Source: Natronolimnohabitans sp. A-GB9 (GTDB lineage: Archaea; Halobacteriota; Halobacteria; Halobacteriales; Natrialbaceae). From it: a stretch of DNA of 64,000 nt. Under the pieces are notes generated by a model that ran no database searches, was not told where the DNA came from, and was given only the letters and a program-made list of their open reading frames with translations. Position 1 is the stretch's first letter. Every line of letters starts with the position of its first letter. Shown one piece after another: positions 51,829-59,870 of the stretch. The stretch lies in contig NZ_JAVDDV010000008.1 of NCBI RefSeq assembly GCF_030848565.1, positions 62,001 to 126,000 on the forward strand, given 5' to 3'. The translations under genes and the position numbers were made by a program.

Positions 51829-52488
51829 ATGCGCTTCGACGGGTTTTCACCGGTCGTGAAGAACGTCACGGAGCGAACGAGCAACCCGTTCGGACTGCAA
51901 CCGCCGTGTGACCGGACCGGTTCCGGCGAGCGAGCGGCCGTCTTCGGCTACGGTGACGCCAACGCCGACTTCCACCTGATCGGCGACCATCCCGGCGTCC
52001 ACGGCGGCACCTCGACGGGTGTGCCGTTTACCGAAACGCCGTCGGGCGTGGCCATCCAGGACGTCGTCCGCGAAATCGATTTCGCCAGCGGTCCCGCCGA
52101 TCGGCCCGACCTCGAGAACCTGTACTGCAGCTATATTCACATGTGTCTCCCATCGGACGGTGAGACGCCCGAGGAGGAGTCGTATGCCGACTTAGAACGG
52201 TTTTTCGATGCCGAACTCCGGGCGATCAACGCCCACATCCTGCTCCCGGTCGGCGAGCGAGCGACCGATCACGTTCTCCGTGAGTATACGACCCAGCGGC
52301 GCCGGCTCGAACTCGATATGGCGACACTACACGCCAAGGAGGTCCGCGGTCGCGGCTTTCTGGTCGTCCCGATCCGGGAGCCGACCGAGTGGGTGGATAC
52401 CGACCGAGACGCGATACGCTCGCGACTCGAGGCGATCCTGGGACGGGATTACCGGCAGACGAAAGGCGTCGCGACGCGGATCGGCTGA
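51829..52488 (+). CDS. Uracil-DNA glycosylase superfamily-like protein
   Basis: The 219-residue product has FHLIGDHPGVHGGTSTGVPFTET, which resembles motif 1 of family 4/5 uracil-DNA glycosylases (G-E-x-P-G and G-x-P-F). The second catalytic motif (H-P-S/A) is not evident; VPIREPTEW lies in its place. Fe-S cysteines are incomplete. It may have a different base specificity or be inactive. ATG 51829 starts MRFDGFSP. A B-type repeat follows the stop. Confidence 0.7.
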   Translation: MRFDGFSPVVKNVTERTSNPFGLQPPCDRTGSGERAAVFGYGDANADFHLIGDHPGVHGGTSTGVPFTETPSGVAIQDVVREIDFASGPADRPDLENLYCSYIHMCLPSDGETPEEESYADLERFFDAELRAINAHILLPVGERATDHVLREYTTQRRRLELDMATLHAKEVRGRGFLVVPIREPTEWVDTDRDAIRSRLEAILGRDYRQTKGVATRIG

Positions 52489-52493
52489 TACTG

Positions 52494-52559
52494 AGACTGC
52501 CGGACAGCAGTCGGCCGCGAATTCGCGACCGACCGTCGAGTCGTGCTGTTTGACGGTCT
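52494..52559. repeat. 66-bp palindromic repeat B4
   Basis: AGACTGCCGGACAGCAG pairs with GTGCTGTTTGACGGTCT, and the inner GGTCGGTCGCGAATTCGCGGCC-type core is nearly symmetrical. The preceding bases TGATACTG contain the TGA stop of the UDG-like gene. Confidence 0.75.
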
Positions 52560-52590
52560 GACCGACGGCAAACCGTACGAGTCGGCGTCG

Positions 52591-53874
52591 CTATTTTCCG
52601 AACCGCTTCCTGACCGTCGCCCGCAGCGGCAATCCGAGTGCGCCGATCAACGGCAAGACGACGAACGCGAGCAGGTCCACGGCGAGTGTCGCCTCGCCGG
52701 CAGCGGTCACGGCGAGTCCGGCAAGGGGTGCCAGTACGGGCACGACGTAGAGATACGACGGCTTCCAGCCGGGCCCGCGACGTGTGTGGCGGACGACGAC
52801 GCCGAAGAGAAGCGGCATAAGCACCGCACCAGCCAGCAGCGGCCCGCCGACGAGCCCGGTCGTCACGGTCACGGCCAGTGCGACGACGATCGTCTCGTCG
52901 ATCGACACCGGGCCCCACGTCTCGCCGTCCCGATACGCACGAGCGCCGAGTATGGCCACGAGCGTCAGGCCGACGACGCCAGCCAACGTCCCGTACCACA
53001 GCTCCGCCTCGAGTGGCGGCGCGACGAGTTCGAACGCGGCCAGATACTCGACGGTCGAGGCGATACCGTAGCGGCCACTCGAGAGCGTCTCCAGAACCCC
53101 GTTCGGGTCGGTACCGACGGCGACAAGTTCGGCTCGCAGCGTCTCGAGACCCGATTCGTTTACGAGCGCGAAGTGCCCCAGGCCGCCGAGATAGAGCAGT
53201 ACGGACAGCCAGATCAGCGGCAGCGAGAAGTTCCGTCGGCGCCACCAGCGGACGACGGCGTTGCTGTCGCTGTCGCCGGCCTGTGACCGGTCACGATCGT
53301 GATCGGAAGCGGTGTCGCGTCCCGTCCCCGTCGTGGCTGTGGCGGTATCGGTCGCTCGAGTCGACGTACTCGAGGTGTTGCCGGCCGTTTTGCTCGTTCC
53401 GGCCGTCCCACTCGTCGTTCCGGTTGCCCTCGAACTCGAGGATCCTGTCGACGTCGAACGCGAGGACCCCGTCCCCGTCGAGGCCGTCCCCGTTGATGTC
53501 GCGCCGGTGGTAGACGCCGAGGCCGTTCTCGAGGTCCTCGAGGTGCGCTCGCTCGAGGTGCGCTCGCTCGAACTCGAGTCGTCGTCGGTCTCCTCGGTCG
53601 AGTCGTCGCCCGACCGCCAGACGTCGGGCGACGGGAGGCCGCTGGTCCGTTTCGCGACGTACTCCTCGTGGCCGAGCCGGTCGTAGGCCTGCCGTTCGAC
53701 CGGATCGCCGAGGATATCGTAGGCTTTCTTGACCGCGGTAAACTGTGCTCGTGCCCGATCGTCGTCGTTGTGATCGGGGTGATAGACACGAACCTGTTCG
53801 CGGTAGGCGGCTTTGATCTCGTCTTGGGAGGCGTCGGTTGGAACGTCGAGCAGGTCGTAGAAATCCTCAGTCAT
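52591..53874 (-). CDS. Membrane-anchored J-domain protein
   Basis: The 427-residue product has an N-terminal J domain (about 1-70) with the HPD motif in YHPDHND and the DILGDPVERQAYD helix, then a Ser/Thr/Gly-rich low-complexity linker of about 120 residues (about 95-215), and about seven membrane segments to the C-terminus. The J domain would stimulate a DnaK-type chaperone at the membrane. No G/F-zinc-finger DnaJ region exists, so it is a type III J protein. Confidence 0.85.
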   Translation of the reverse strand: MTEDFYDLLDVPTDASQDEIKAAYREQVRVYHPDHNDDDRARAQFTAVKKAYDILGDPVERQAYDRLGHEEYVAKRTSGLPSPDVWRSGDDSTEETDDDSSSSERTSSERTSRTSRTASASTTGATSTGTASTGTGSSRSTSTGSSSSRATGTTSGTAGTSKTAGNTSSTSTRATDTATATTGTGRDTASDHDRDRSQAGDSDSNAVVRWWRRRNFSLPLIWLSVLLYLGGLGHFALVNESGLETLRAELVAVGTDPNGVLETLSSGRYGIASTVEYLAAFELVAPPLEAELWYGTLAGVVGLTLVAILGARAYRDGETWGPVSIDETIVVALAVTVTTGLVGGPLLAGAVLMPLLFGVVVRHTRRGPGWKPSYLYVVPVLAPLAGLAVTAAGEATLAVDLLAFVVLPLIGALGLPLRATVRKRFGK

Positions 53875-54038
53875 GTGAGAGTCAGGAATCGTATCGTCTG
53901 CCGTGAGTTATCGGCAGGGAATTATAGCCGTCGTGTTTATTTCGTCTCAGCTTCCTGTCTCTCGTCGCTCCAGCAAGTTGATTATTTCGGCTATTACAAG
54001 CGTCATGCTATCGTGACTGTCACGAATAATCGAATCTA

Positions 54039-55340
54039 CTATCGGCTCGAGAAGTCCGTCAGCGACGACTGGCCGTCGGGCGGCTCAGTCGTCGGCCCCG
54101 AAGCACCGGCAGTCGAGTCCGCGTCGTCCGACCGTCCCCCGTCGGTTCGCCCGCCGGTACCGTCTCGTTCCCAGCCATCGAGACTGGTCTGATCGGCACT
54201 CGCGAACTCGAGGTTGGCCACGCGGACGCCGACTTTGCGGACCGGTTCGGACTCGAACTCGGTAAAGAGGTCCCGGGCGATCCGGTCGACGAGTTCCGGA
54301 TCGTCGATCGGTCCGGGCAGGGATCGCTCACGGGTGTTGACGTCGTACGGCGGCGTGACGGCCTTGACACCGACGGTCCGATAGAGTGCGCCTTCGCGCC
54401 GTGCGCGGTCGGCGACGGCCGCCGCGAGGGTCTCGATCTGTTCGTACTTCGGCTCCGGGTCGGTGACGGGATCGGCAAAGGCAGACTCTCGAGAGAAACT
54501 CTTGGGATCGCCCTTGGGTTCGACGCGGCGGTCGTCGTCCCCACGGGCGCGGTCGTACAGTTCTCGGCCGCGCTCGCCGAAGCGCTCGACGAGAGGTTCT
54601 GGGTCGGCCGCGGCGACGTCACCAGCGGTCTCCAGTCCCATCTCGCGCAGTTCGCGGGCCGTCACGGGGCCGACGCCGTGGAGCAGATCGACCTCGAGCG
54701 GGGAGAGAAACTCCCGAAGTTCGCCAGGGCGGACGACGGTCAACCCGTCGGGCTTGTCGAAGTCGCTGGCGATCTTGGCGGCGCTCATCGTCGGCGCGAC
54801 GCCGACGCTTACCGTGACGCCGACCTCTCGGCGGATACGGTCTTTGATGTGGCGACCGAACCCGTCGGCGACCTCCCAGGCGGTGCGGTCGGTGACGTCC
54901 AGATAGGCTTCGTCGATGCTTACCTCCCGGACGACGTCGGCACAGTCGTGGAGGATCGCCTGCACGTCGTCGGCGATCGACTCGTAGTAGTCCATGTCGA
55001 CGGGTCGGTAGTAGCCGGTCTCCTCGCGCGTGAGGTCGGGATCGTAGTCGTCCGCGTCCGACTCGAGTGCCGCCCGTCGGGGAAGGCGCTCGAGGGCAGT
55101 CGAGATGGCCTGGGCGCTCTCGACACCGAATTCGCGGGCCTCGTAGCTTGCGGTGGCGACCGCGCCGACGGTCTCCCCGGGTTCGTACCCCATCCCGACG
55201 ACGACGGGTTCGCCCCGCAGTTCGGGCTCGCGAAGCCGCTCACAGGAGGCATAGAAGCAGTCGGCGTCGACGTGACAGACGATCCGCTCTTCAGCGTCGT
55301 CGTCCGCCACGACACCCGGTAACCGCGGCCCGTCGGTCAT
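54039..55340 (-). CDS. dinB: DNA polymerase IV (Y-family, DinB)
   Basis: The 433-residue product has the catalytic motifs HVDADCFYASCE (about 22-33) and REVSIDEAYLDVT (about 140-152), the thumb with LHGVGPVTARELREMGLETAGDV, and the little-finger domain. The C-terminus ends QSSLTDFSSR, a PCNA-interacting (PIP) box of the QxxLxxF type. It performs lesion bypass. ATG 55340 starts MTDGPRLPGV. An acidic, Gly/Ser-rich linker separates the core from the PIP box. Confidence 0.94.
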   Translation of the reverse strand: MTDGPRLPGVVADDDAEERIVCHVDADCFYASCERLREPELRGEPVVVGMGYEPGETVGAVATASYEAREFGVESAQAISTALERLPRRAALESDADDYDPDLTREETGYYRPVDMDYYESIADDVQAILHDCADVVREVSIDEAYLDVTDRTAWEVADGFGRHIKDRIRREVGVTVSVGVAPTMSAAKIASDFDKPDGLTVVRPGELREFLSPLEVDLLHGVGPVTARELREMGLETAGDVAAADPEPLVERFGERGRELYDRARGDDDRRVEPKGDPKSFSRESAFADPVTDPEPKYEQIETLAAAVADRARREGALYRTVGVKAVTPPYDVNTRERSLPGPIDDPELVDRIARDLFTEFESEPVRKVGVRVANLEFASADQTSLDGWERDGTGGRTDGGRSDDADSTAGASGPTTEPPDGQSSLTDFSSR

Positions 55341-55432
55341 GCGTTTGGGGGGTTCGAGCGGATCGTTGTGAACGTTGTGTCCGGTGACGGTCGGCGGCTC
55401 CGGACGGGGGATAGTGGATCGACACCAGTCGC

Positions 55433-55516
55433 CATACGGCCTGCTATCGTCACGTCCCCCGATCGCCGACCTCACTCTGGCGATCGATGGGAGATCGGGA
55501 CAGCAGTCCGTCTCAG
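55433..55516. repeat. 84-bp palindromic repeat A2, overlapping a stop codon
   Basis: Left arm CATACGGCCTGCTATCGTCA, right arm GGGACAGCAGTCCGTCTCAG; inner arms CCCGATCGCC and GGCGATCGATGGG pair. The right end contains the TGA stop (55513-55515, minus strand) of the TFS gene. Confidence 0.85.
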
Positions 55517-55842
55517 TTGTAGCCGCGCCAGCGCTTGCCACACTCGGTGCACTTGAAAAAGCGCGTCGGCGGCTCGTCGGCCGAGGCGGTCTGTTTGAGC
55601 GTATACCAGGCCTCCTGGTTACCACACTCATCACAGACCACGTCCGTCGCTTTGGGCTTGCCCTCGAAGTTCGCCTCTTCCGAGGACTCGATCACGTCGT
55701 CGTCGGTCTGGGACTCGGTCGTGACGAAGGCGTCTTCCTGCTCGCGGTCGCGCTCGCTCGAGGCGCCACAGTCGTCGTTCGTACAGACCATGCGGTCGCC
55801 CTGGGCTTTCATCATCGAACCGCAGTCGTCGCAAAACTGCAT
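55513..55842 (-). CDS. tfs: Transcription factor S (TFS)
   Basis: The 109-residue product has two zinc ribbons: CDDC/CTNDDC (residues 4-25) and CDEC/CTEC (about 70-105). The catalytic acidic pair lies in QTASADEPPTRFFKC, as in TFIIS and RPA12. TFS stimulates RNA cleavage by stalled archaeal RNA polymerase. ATG 55842 (MQFCDDCG) is the standard start. The stop codon is inside repeat A2. Confidence 0.95.
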   Translation of the reverse strand: MQFCDDCGSMMKAQGDRMVCTNDDCGASSERDREQEDAFVTTESQTDDDVIESSEEANFEGKPKATDVVCDECGNQEAWYTLKQTASADEPPTRFFKCTECGKRWRGYN

Positions 55843-55919
55843 ACCTGGGTGTAGCGGATCGAGGCGCAAAAACGCTCCTCTCGAGTGGCCCGAACGCGGT
55901 GGCTCCGTCGACGACCGCC

Positions 55920-56903
55920 TTATCGCCGCTGGCCGTCGATCCACACGCGAGCCCCGCTCGAGGCCGGCTCCGACAGGAGAACCTGGCCCTCGTGACCGGT
56001 GTCGGAAAGCGCGTCACGGGCCGCGGCTTCGGCTTCGTCGGCGTGTGCCCGATCGGTCACGCCGTAGACGACGGGGCCCCACGACGACTGGCCGACGCCG
56101 GTCGGGACCGGATACGACTCGAGGGCCTCGACGATCGTCCCCGCCGGCGGGCGAAAGACACCGCCCTGGGCGTCGGCGTACCAGGCGCCGTTCTTGCGGC
56201 CGATTTCGGCGATCGCTTCACCGAAGGCCTCGAGACGGCCCGCAGCGACGGCCGGGAGCAGCTTTCGAGTGACGACGCCGGCAATCTCGTCGGCGACGGC
56301 TGGATCGGCGCGTTCGACGACTGCGCGCATACTCGCGTCTTCGTCGTCGCCGCTGCGGCCGGGATCGGCATCGGGGACGACGACGAGAAAGCGCCAGTCG
56401 TCGGGCAGTTCGTGGCGGGCGACGACCGGCGGGACCGTCCAATCGCCCTCCGTCGGTGGCTCCGTCGTGAAGCGGTTCGTCGGGTGGCCGGCGTCGACGA
56501 CGAAGCCGCCGTCTTCGAAGGTCGCGACGCCGACGCCGCTGCGACCGCCACGTCCCATCGCTGGCGCGTGCTCTCGCACCCGGGGCTCGAGGTCGTAAGC
56601 GTGAGCCGTCGCGGCGAGGACGGAGAGTGCGAGCTGGGTGCCGCTGCCGAGGCCGACGTGTCGCGGCAGGCGTTCCTCGAGCGTGATCGCGACCCCGGGG
56701 ACCCCGAGGACGTCGGCGGCGCAGGCGGCGTACTTCCGAACCAGCGGATCGTCACCGTCGATCGTCGATGCGCGCTCGGCCGAGACGGTGACGCGTGGCT
56801 CTTCGAGGCCGACGCCGAGGCCGCCGTAGAGTCGTCGCCGGGCGAGCGAGAGGTTCTGGAAGCCGACGTGGAGTCGGGCCCCCGCGCTGACGGTCGCGGT
56901 CAT
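55920..56903 (-). CDS. Beta-ribofuranosylaminobenzene 5'-phosphate synthase family (GHMP)
   Basis: The 327-residue GHMP-superfamily product starts MTATVSAGARLHVGFQNLS and has the ATP/phosphate loop LPRHVGLGSGTQLALS near residue 83, GRGGRSGVGVATF and VVVPD. This matches beta-RFAP synthase, which makes the first intermediate of tetrahydromethanopterin-type cofactors. Haloarchaea often carry the gene even though their C1 cofactors are debated. ATG 56903; the extension to 57047 overlaps the mobA promoter and is not coding in character. Confidence 0.85.
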   Translation of the reverse strand: MTATVSAGARLHVGFQNLSLARRRLYGGLGVGLEEPRVTVSAERASTIDGDDPLVRKYAACAADVLGVPGVAITLEERLPRHVGLGSGTQLALSVLAATAHAYDLEPRVREHAPAMGRGGRSGVGVATFEDGGFVVDAGHPTNRFTTEPPTEGDWTVPPVVARHELPDDWRFLVVVPDADPGRSGDDEDASMRAVVERADPAVADEIAGVVTRKLLPAVAAGRLEAFGEAIAEIGRKNGAWYADAQGGVFRPPAGTIVEALESYPVPTGVGQSSWGPVVYGVTDRAHADEAEAAARDALSDTGHEGQVLLSEPASSGARVWIDGQRR

Positions 56904-57009
56904 TACGGCGGCGTTAGGGAGCCCCTCGGGAAGGGGGTTTCGACGTTGGCAACGACTGTCGGCGGTAGTGTCCGCGGCGTCGCCGGGTTCGACTGCCCGA
57001 GACGCTAGT

Positions 57010-57016
57010 GGTTTAT
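57010..57016 (+). promoter_or_regulatory. TATA box of mobA
   Basis: GTTTATG lies 25-31 nt before GTG 57041. This favours the GTG over the in-frame GTG at 57008, which would overlap the promoter. Confidence 0.5.
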
Positions 57017-57040
57017 GAGCCGAACGCCTATGCTCGAGTC

Positions 57041-57673
57041 GTGCCAACCGATCGATCGCTCGGCGGCGTTGTCCTCGCGGGTGGCTACTCGACGCGGTTC
57101 GGCGAGGCCGACAAAGCCGTCGCCGACCTCGCGGGACGGCCGATGATCACCCACGTCGTCGACCGGCTCGCGGCGGTGGCCGACGACATCGTCGTCAACT
57201 GTCGGGACGAACAGCTCGCGTCGATTCGAGACGCGTTCGCCGACGCCGACGCCGACGTCGAGCCGACGTACGCGACCGATCCGGTCCCCGACCGCGGGCC
57301 GCTGGCTGGGATCCGGGTCGGCCTCGAGGCCGCCGATCGCGAGTACGCTGCCGTCGTCGCCTGCGACATGCCGTTTGCCGATCCGAACCTGTTCGAGACG
57401 CTCTACGAGCACGCCCGTGGCCGCGACGGGGCCGTCGTCCAACTCGAGGACGGCTGGTATCAAACGACCCAGGCAGTCTATCGGACCGAGACGATGGCTC
57501 GCGCCTGCGGTGACGTGATCGACTCCGACGACCGACGGATCCTCACCGCGTTCGAACAACTCGACGTCGCGACCGTTCCCGAGGCCGAACTCGAGGATAT
57601 CTCCGAGCGGACGTTCGAGAGCATCGACACCCAGGAGGCACTTCGGGAAGCGGAACGACGACTCGAAAAATGA
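57041..57673 (+). CDS. mobA: Molybdenum cofactor guanylyltransferase MobA
   Basis: The 210-residue product has the nucleotidyltransferase motif LAGGYSTRFGEADKAVADLAG at the N-terminus, DRGPLAGIRVGLEA, and VACDMPFADPNLFE with the metal-binding Asp. It links GMP to molybdopterin. The GTG at 57041 starts VPTDRSLGGVVLAGG and has a TATA box at the correct distance. It is divergent from the GHMP gene and convergent with ilvD. Confidence 0.9.
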   Translation: MPTDRSLGGVVLAGGYSTRFGEADKAVADLAGRPMITHVVDRLAAVADDIVVNCRDEQLASIRDAFADADADVEPTYATDPVPDRGPLAGIRVGLEAADREYAAVVACDMPFADPNLFETLYEHARGRDGAVVQLEDGWYQTTQAVYRTETMARACGDVIDSDDRRILTAFEQLDVATVPEAELEDISERTFESIDTQEALREAERRLEK

Positions 57674-57696
57674 GTCCGATCGCGCCCCGATAGCAG

Positions 57697-59439
57697 TCAG
57701 TCTCTGTCCTGTTTCGCGCCGGGGTTTGTCACGGCGCCGTTAGCAGCGGAGCCGAACTGCTGGCCGTACTTTGCCAGCACGCCGGTGGTGTAGCTCGGTT
57801 CGGGCAGCGCTTTGTCCTCGAGTCGAGCCTCGAGTTCTTCGTCGCTGAGGTCGACGGAGAGTTCGAGGTCGTCGATGTCGATCGTCACGGTGTCGCCGTC
57901 CTCGAGTGCGGCGATGGGGCCGCCGACGGCGGCCTCGGGTGCGACGTGACCGATGGAGAACCCGCGGGTGGCACCGGAGAACCGACCGTCAGTAAAGAGT
58001 GCGACGTCCTCGGCGTGGCCCTGACCGGCGACCGCGCTCGTGACGCCGAGCATCTCCCGCATACCGGGGCCGCCACAGGGACCTTCGTTCCGAATCCCGA
58101 TGACGTCTCCGCTCTCGACGTGTCCCTCCTGGACGTACTCCATCGCGTTCTCTTCGTTCTCGAAGATCCGGACCGGCCCCTCGTGATGGAGGTGGTCTTC
58201 GCCGGTGATCTTGATGACGGCACCGTCGGGTGCGAGGTTGCCCGTGAGGATGCGGATCGCACCCCGCTCGTGGATGGGATCGTCGACGGTGTGGAGGAAG
58301 TCGGCCTCGAGGTCCTCGATGGCCGGCGGATCGACGCGTTCGATGGCCTCGGCGATCGTCTCGCCGGTGACCGTCAGCGCGTCGCCGTGGAGCAGGCCGG
58401 CCGAGAGCAGTTCGCGGAGCACGACGGGGACGCCACCGACCTCGTGGAGGTCGTTCATCACGCGCTCGCCACCGGGCTGGAGGTCGGCGATCTTCGGCGT
58501 TCGGGCGCTGATCTCGTTGAACTCCTCGATGTCGAGGTCGATACCGGCCTCGGCGGCCATCGCCAGCAGGTGGAGCACGGCGTTGGTCGAGCCGCCGACG
58601 GCGACCTGCAACGCGATCGCGTTCTCGAAGGACTCCTTGGTGAGGAAATCGGAGGGCTTGCGCTGTTCTTCGACGACCTCGACGGCGAGTTCGCCACTTT
58701 CGCGGGCGACCTCGTAGCGGTCGTCGTCCTCGGCGGGCGGCGAGGACGAACCCAGCGGCGCGAAGCCGATGGTTTCGGAGATCGACGCCATCGTGTTCGC
58801 AGTGAACATCCCGCCACAGGAGCCCGCGCCGGGACAGGCGTGGCGCTCCATTTCGTCGAGTTCTTCCTCGGACATCTCGCCGGTGGCGACGGCGCCGACG
58901 CCCTCGAAGACGTTCTGGATGGTGACCTCGCGGCCGTCGTGTTCGCCAGGCATGATCGAACCGCCGTAGAGGAAGACACTCGGCAGATCCGTCCGGATGG
59001 CGGCCATCATCATCCCTGGCATGTTCTTGTCACAGCCGCCGATGGTGACGAGACCGTCCATGCGCTCGCCGAAGGCGACGAGTTCGACGGAGTCGGCGAT
59101 CACTTCTCGAGAGATCAGCGAGGCTTTCATCCCCTCGGTCCCCATCGAGATGGCGTCGGAGATGGTGATCGTTCCGAACTCGATCGGCATCCCGCCGGTC
59201 TCGTCGATGGCGTCGTACGCCGACTGGGCGACGTCGTCTAAGTGCACGTTACAGGGCGTGATGTCGGCAGCCGGGTTTGCGATGCCGATCATCGGCGAGG
59301 ACAGGTCCGCGTCGTCGTAGCCCATCGCACGGAACATCGCTCGGTGCGGGGCTCGTTCGACGCCCTCGGTGACCTCCGTACTCGGTAGATCGTCGGGTTT
59401 GCCCTCCGCGGGCGACTGCTGCTCGGGTTGCTGACTCAT
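57697..59439 (-). CDS. ilvD: Dihydroxy-acid dehydratase IlvD
   Basis: The 580-residue product matches IlvD/Edd dehydratases: [80 protein letters not shown]-like and [19 protein letters not shown]. The three conserved cysteines that hold the Fe-S cluster are present. It acts in branched-chain amino acid synthesis. Start ATG 59439. Confidence 0.97.
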   Translation of the reverse strand: MSQQPEQQSPAEGKPDDLPSTEVTEGVERAPHRAMFRAMGYDDADLSSPMIGIANPAADITPCNVHLDDVAQSAYDAIDETGGMPIEFGTITISDAISMGTEGMKASLISREVIADSVELVAFGERMDGLVTIGGCDKNMPGMMMAAIRTDLPSVFLYGGSIMPGEHDGREVTIQNVFEGVGAVATGEMSEEELDEMERHACPGAGSCGGMFTANTMASISETIGFAPLGSSSPPAEDDDRYEVARESGELAVEVVEEQRKPSDFLTKESFENAIALQVAVGGSTNAVLHLLAMAAEAGIDLDIEEFNEISARTPKIADLQPGGERVMNDLHEVGGVPVVLRELLSAGLLHGDALTVTGETIAEAIERVDPPAIEDLEADFLHTVDDPIHERGAIRILTGNLAPDGAVIKITGEDHLHHEGPVRIFENEENAMEYVQEGHVESGDVIGIRNEGPCGGPGMREMLGVTSAVAGQGHAEDVALFTDGRFSGATRGFSIGHVAPEAAVGGPIAALEDGDTVTIDIDDLELSVDLSDEELEARLEDKALPEPSYTTGVLAKYGQQFGSAANGAVTNPGAKQDRD

Positions 59440-59617
59440 ACCTTGTGGGAAGGAACTGGGTCGTTTAAAGTCCCCGGATACCGCCGTCTCGGACCGCGGC
59501 GACCGAAACGGCGCCCGTCACCGACTGCCGGTTCGGCGACGTTCGTCCGTCTGTTTCCCCTTCGCTTTCCTGCACGGGTCTTTCCCGATACTGTCACAGA
59601 GTAGTTACCAGAGTCGA

Positions 59618-59773
59618 ATGTACAAGTACTGTCTGGAGTGTGACTGGCACGCCAGCACCGCCGAGGGGAACACCGAAGGGGAGGTCTCGAAAGCGGCGAT
59701 CGAGCACTTCGTCGAGACGGGACATACGGTCGAGTCGCTGCGGCTTCCGCCGCCGGTGATCATCGAGAACTGA
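59618..59773 (+). CDS. 51-residue conserved-looking mini-protein
   Basis: The frame from ATG 59618 encodes MYKYCLECDWHASTAEGNTE and ends PPPVIIEN. It has one CxxC, a WHAS and a HFVETGHTVES segment with His, compatible with a C2H2-like zinc site. Composition and codon use are haloarchaeal. It resembles small haloarchaeal zinc-finger proteins; function unknown. It is convergent with the propeller lipoprotein, with repeat A3 in between. Confidence 0.65.
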   Translation: MYKYCLECDWHASTAEGNTEGEVSKAAIEHFVETGHTVESLRLPPPVIIEN

Positions 59774-59785
59774 TACGGTCCACCT

Positions 59786-59870
59786 CATACGGACTGCTGT
59801 CCCGATCTCCCGCCGATCGCCGACCCTGCCCTGGCGAGCGGCGGGTAGTGACGACAGCGGTCCGTCTCAG
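59786..59870. repeat. 85-bp palindromic repeat A3, overlapping a stop codon
   Basis: Left arm CATACGGACTGCTGTCCCGA, right arm GACGACAGCGGTCCGTCTCAG-like; inner arms CCGCCGATCGCC and GGCGAGCGGCGG pair. The right end contains the TGA stop (59867-59869, minus strand) of the propeller lipoprotein. Confidence 0.85.

Noticed and set aside
57946-59241. A 431-codon open frame antisense to ilvD.
   Set aside because: It mirrors codon bias of ilvD and shows no domain; IlvD on the other strand is unmistakable.
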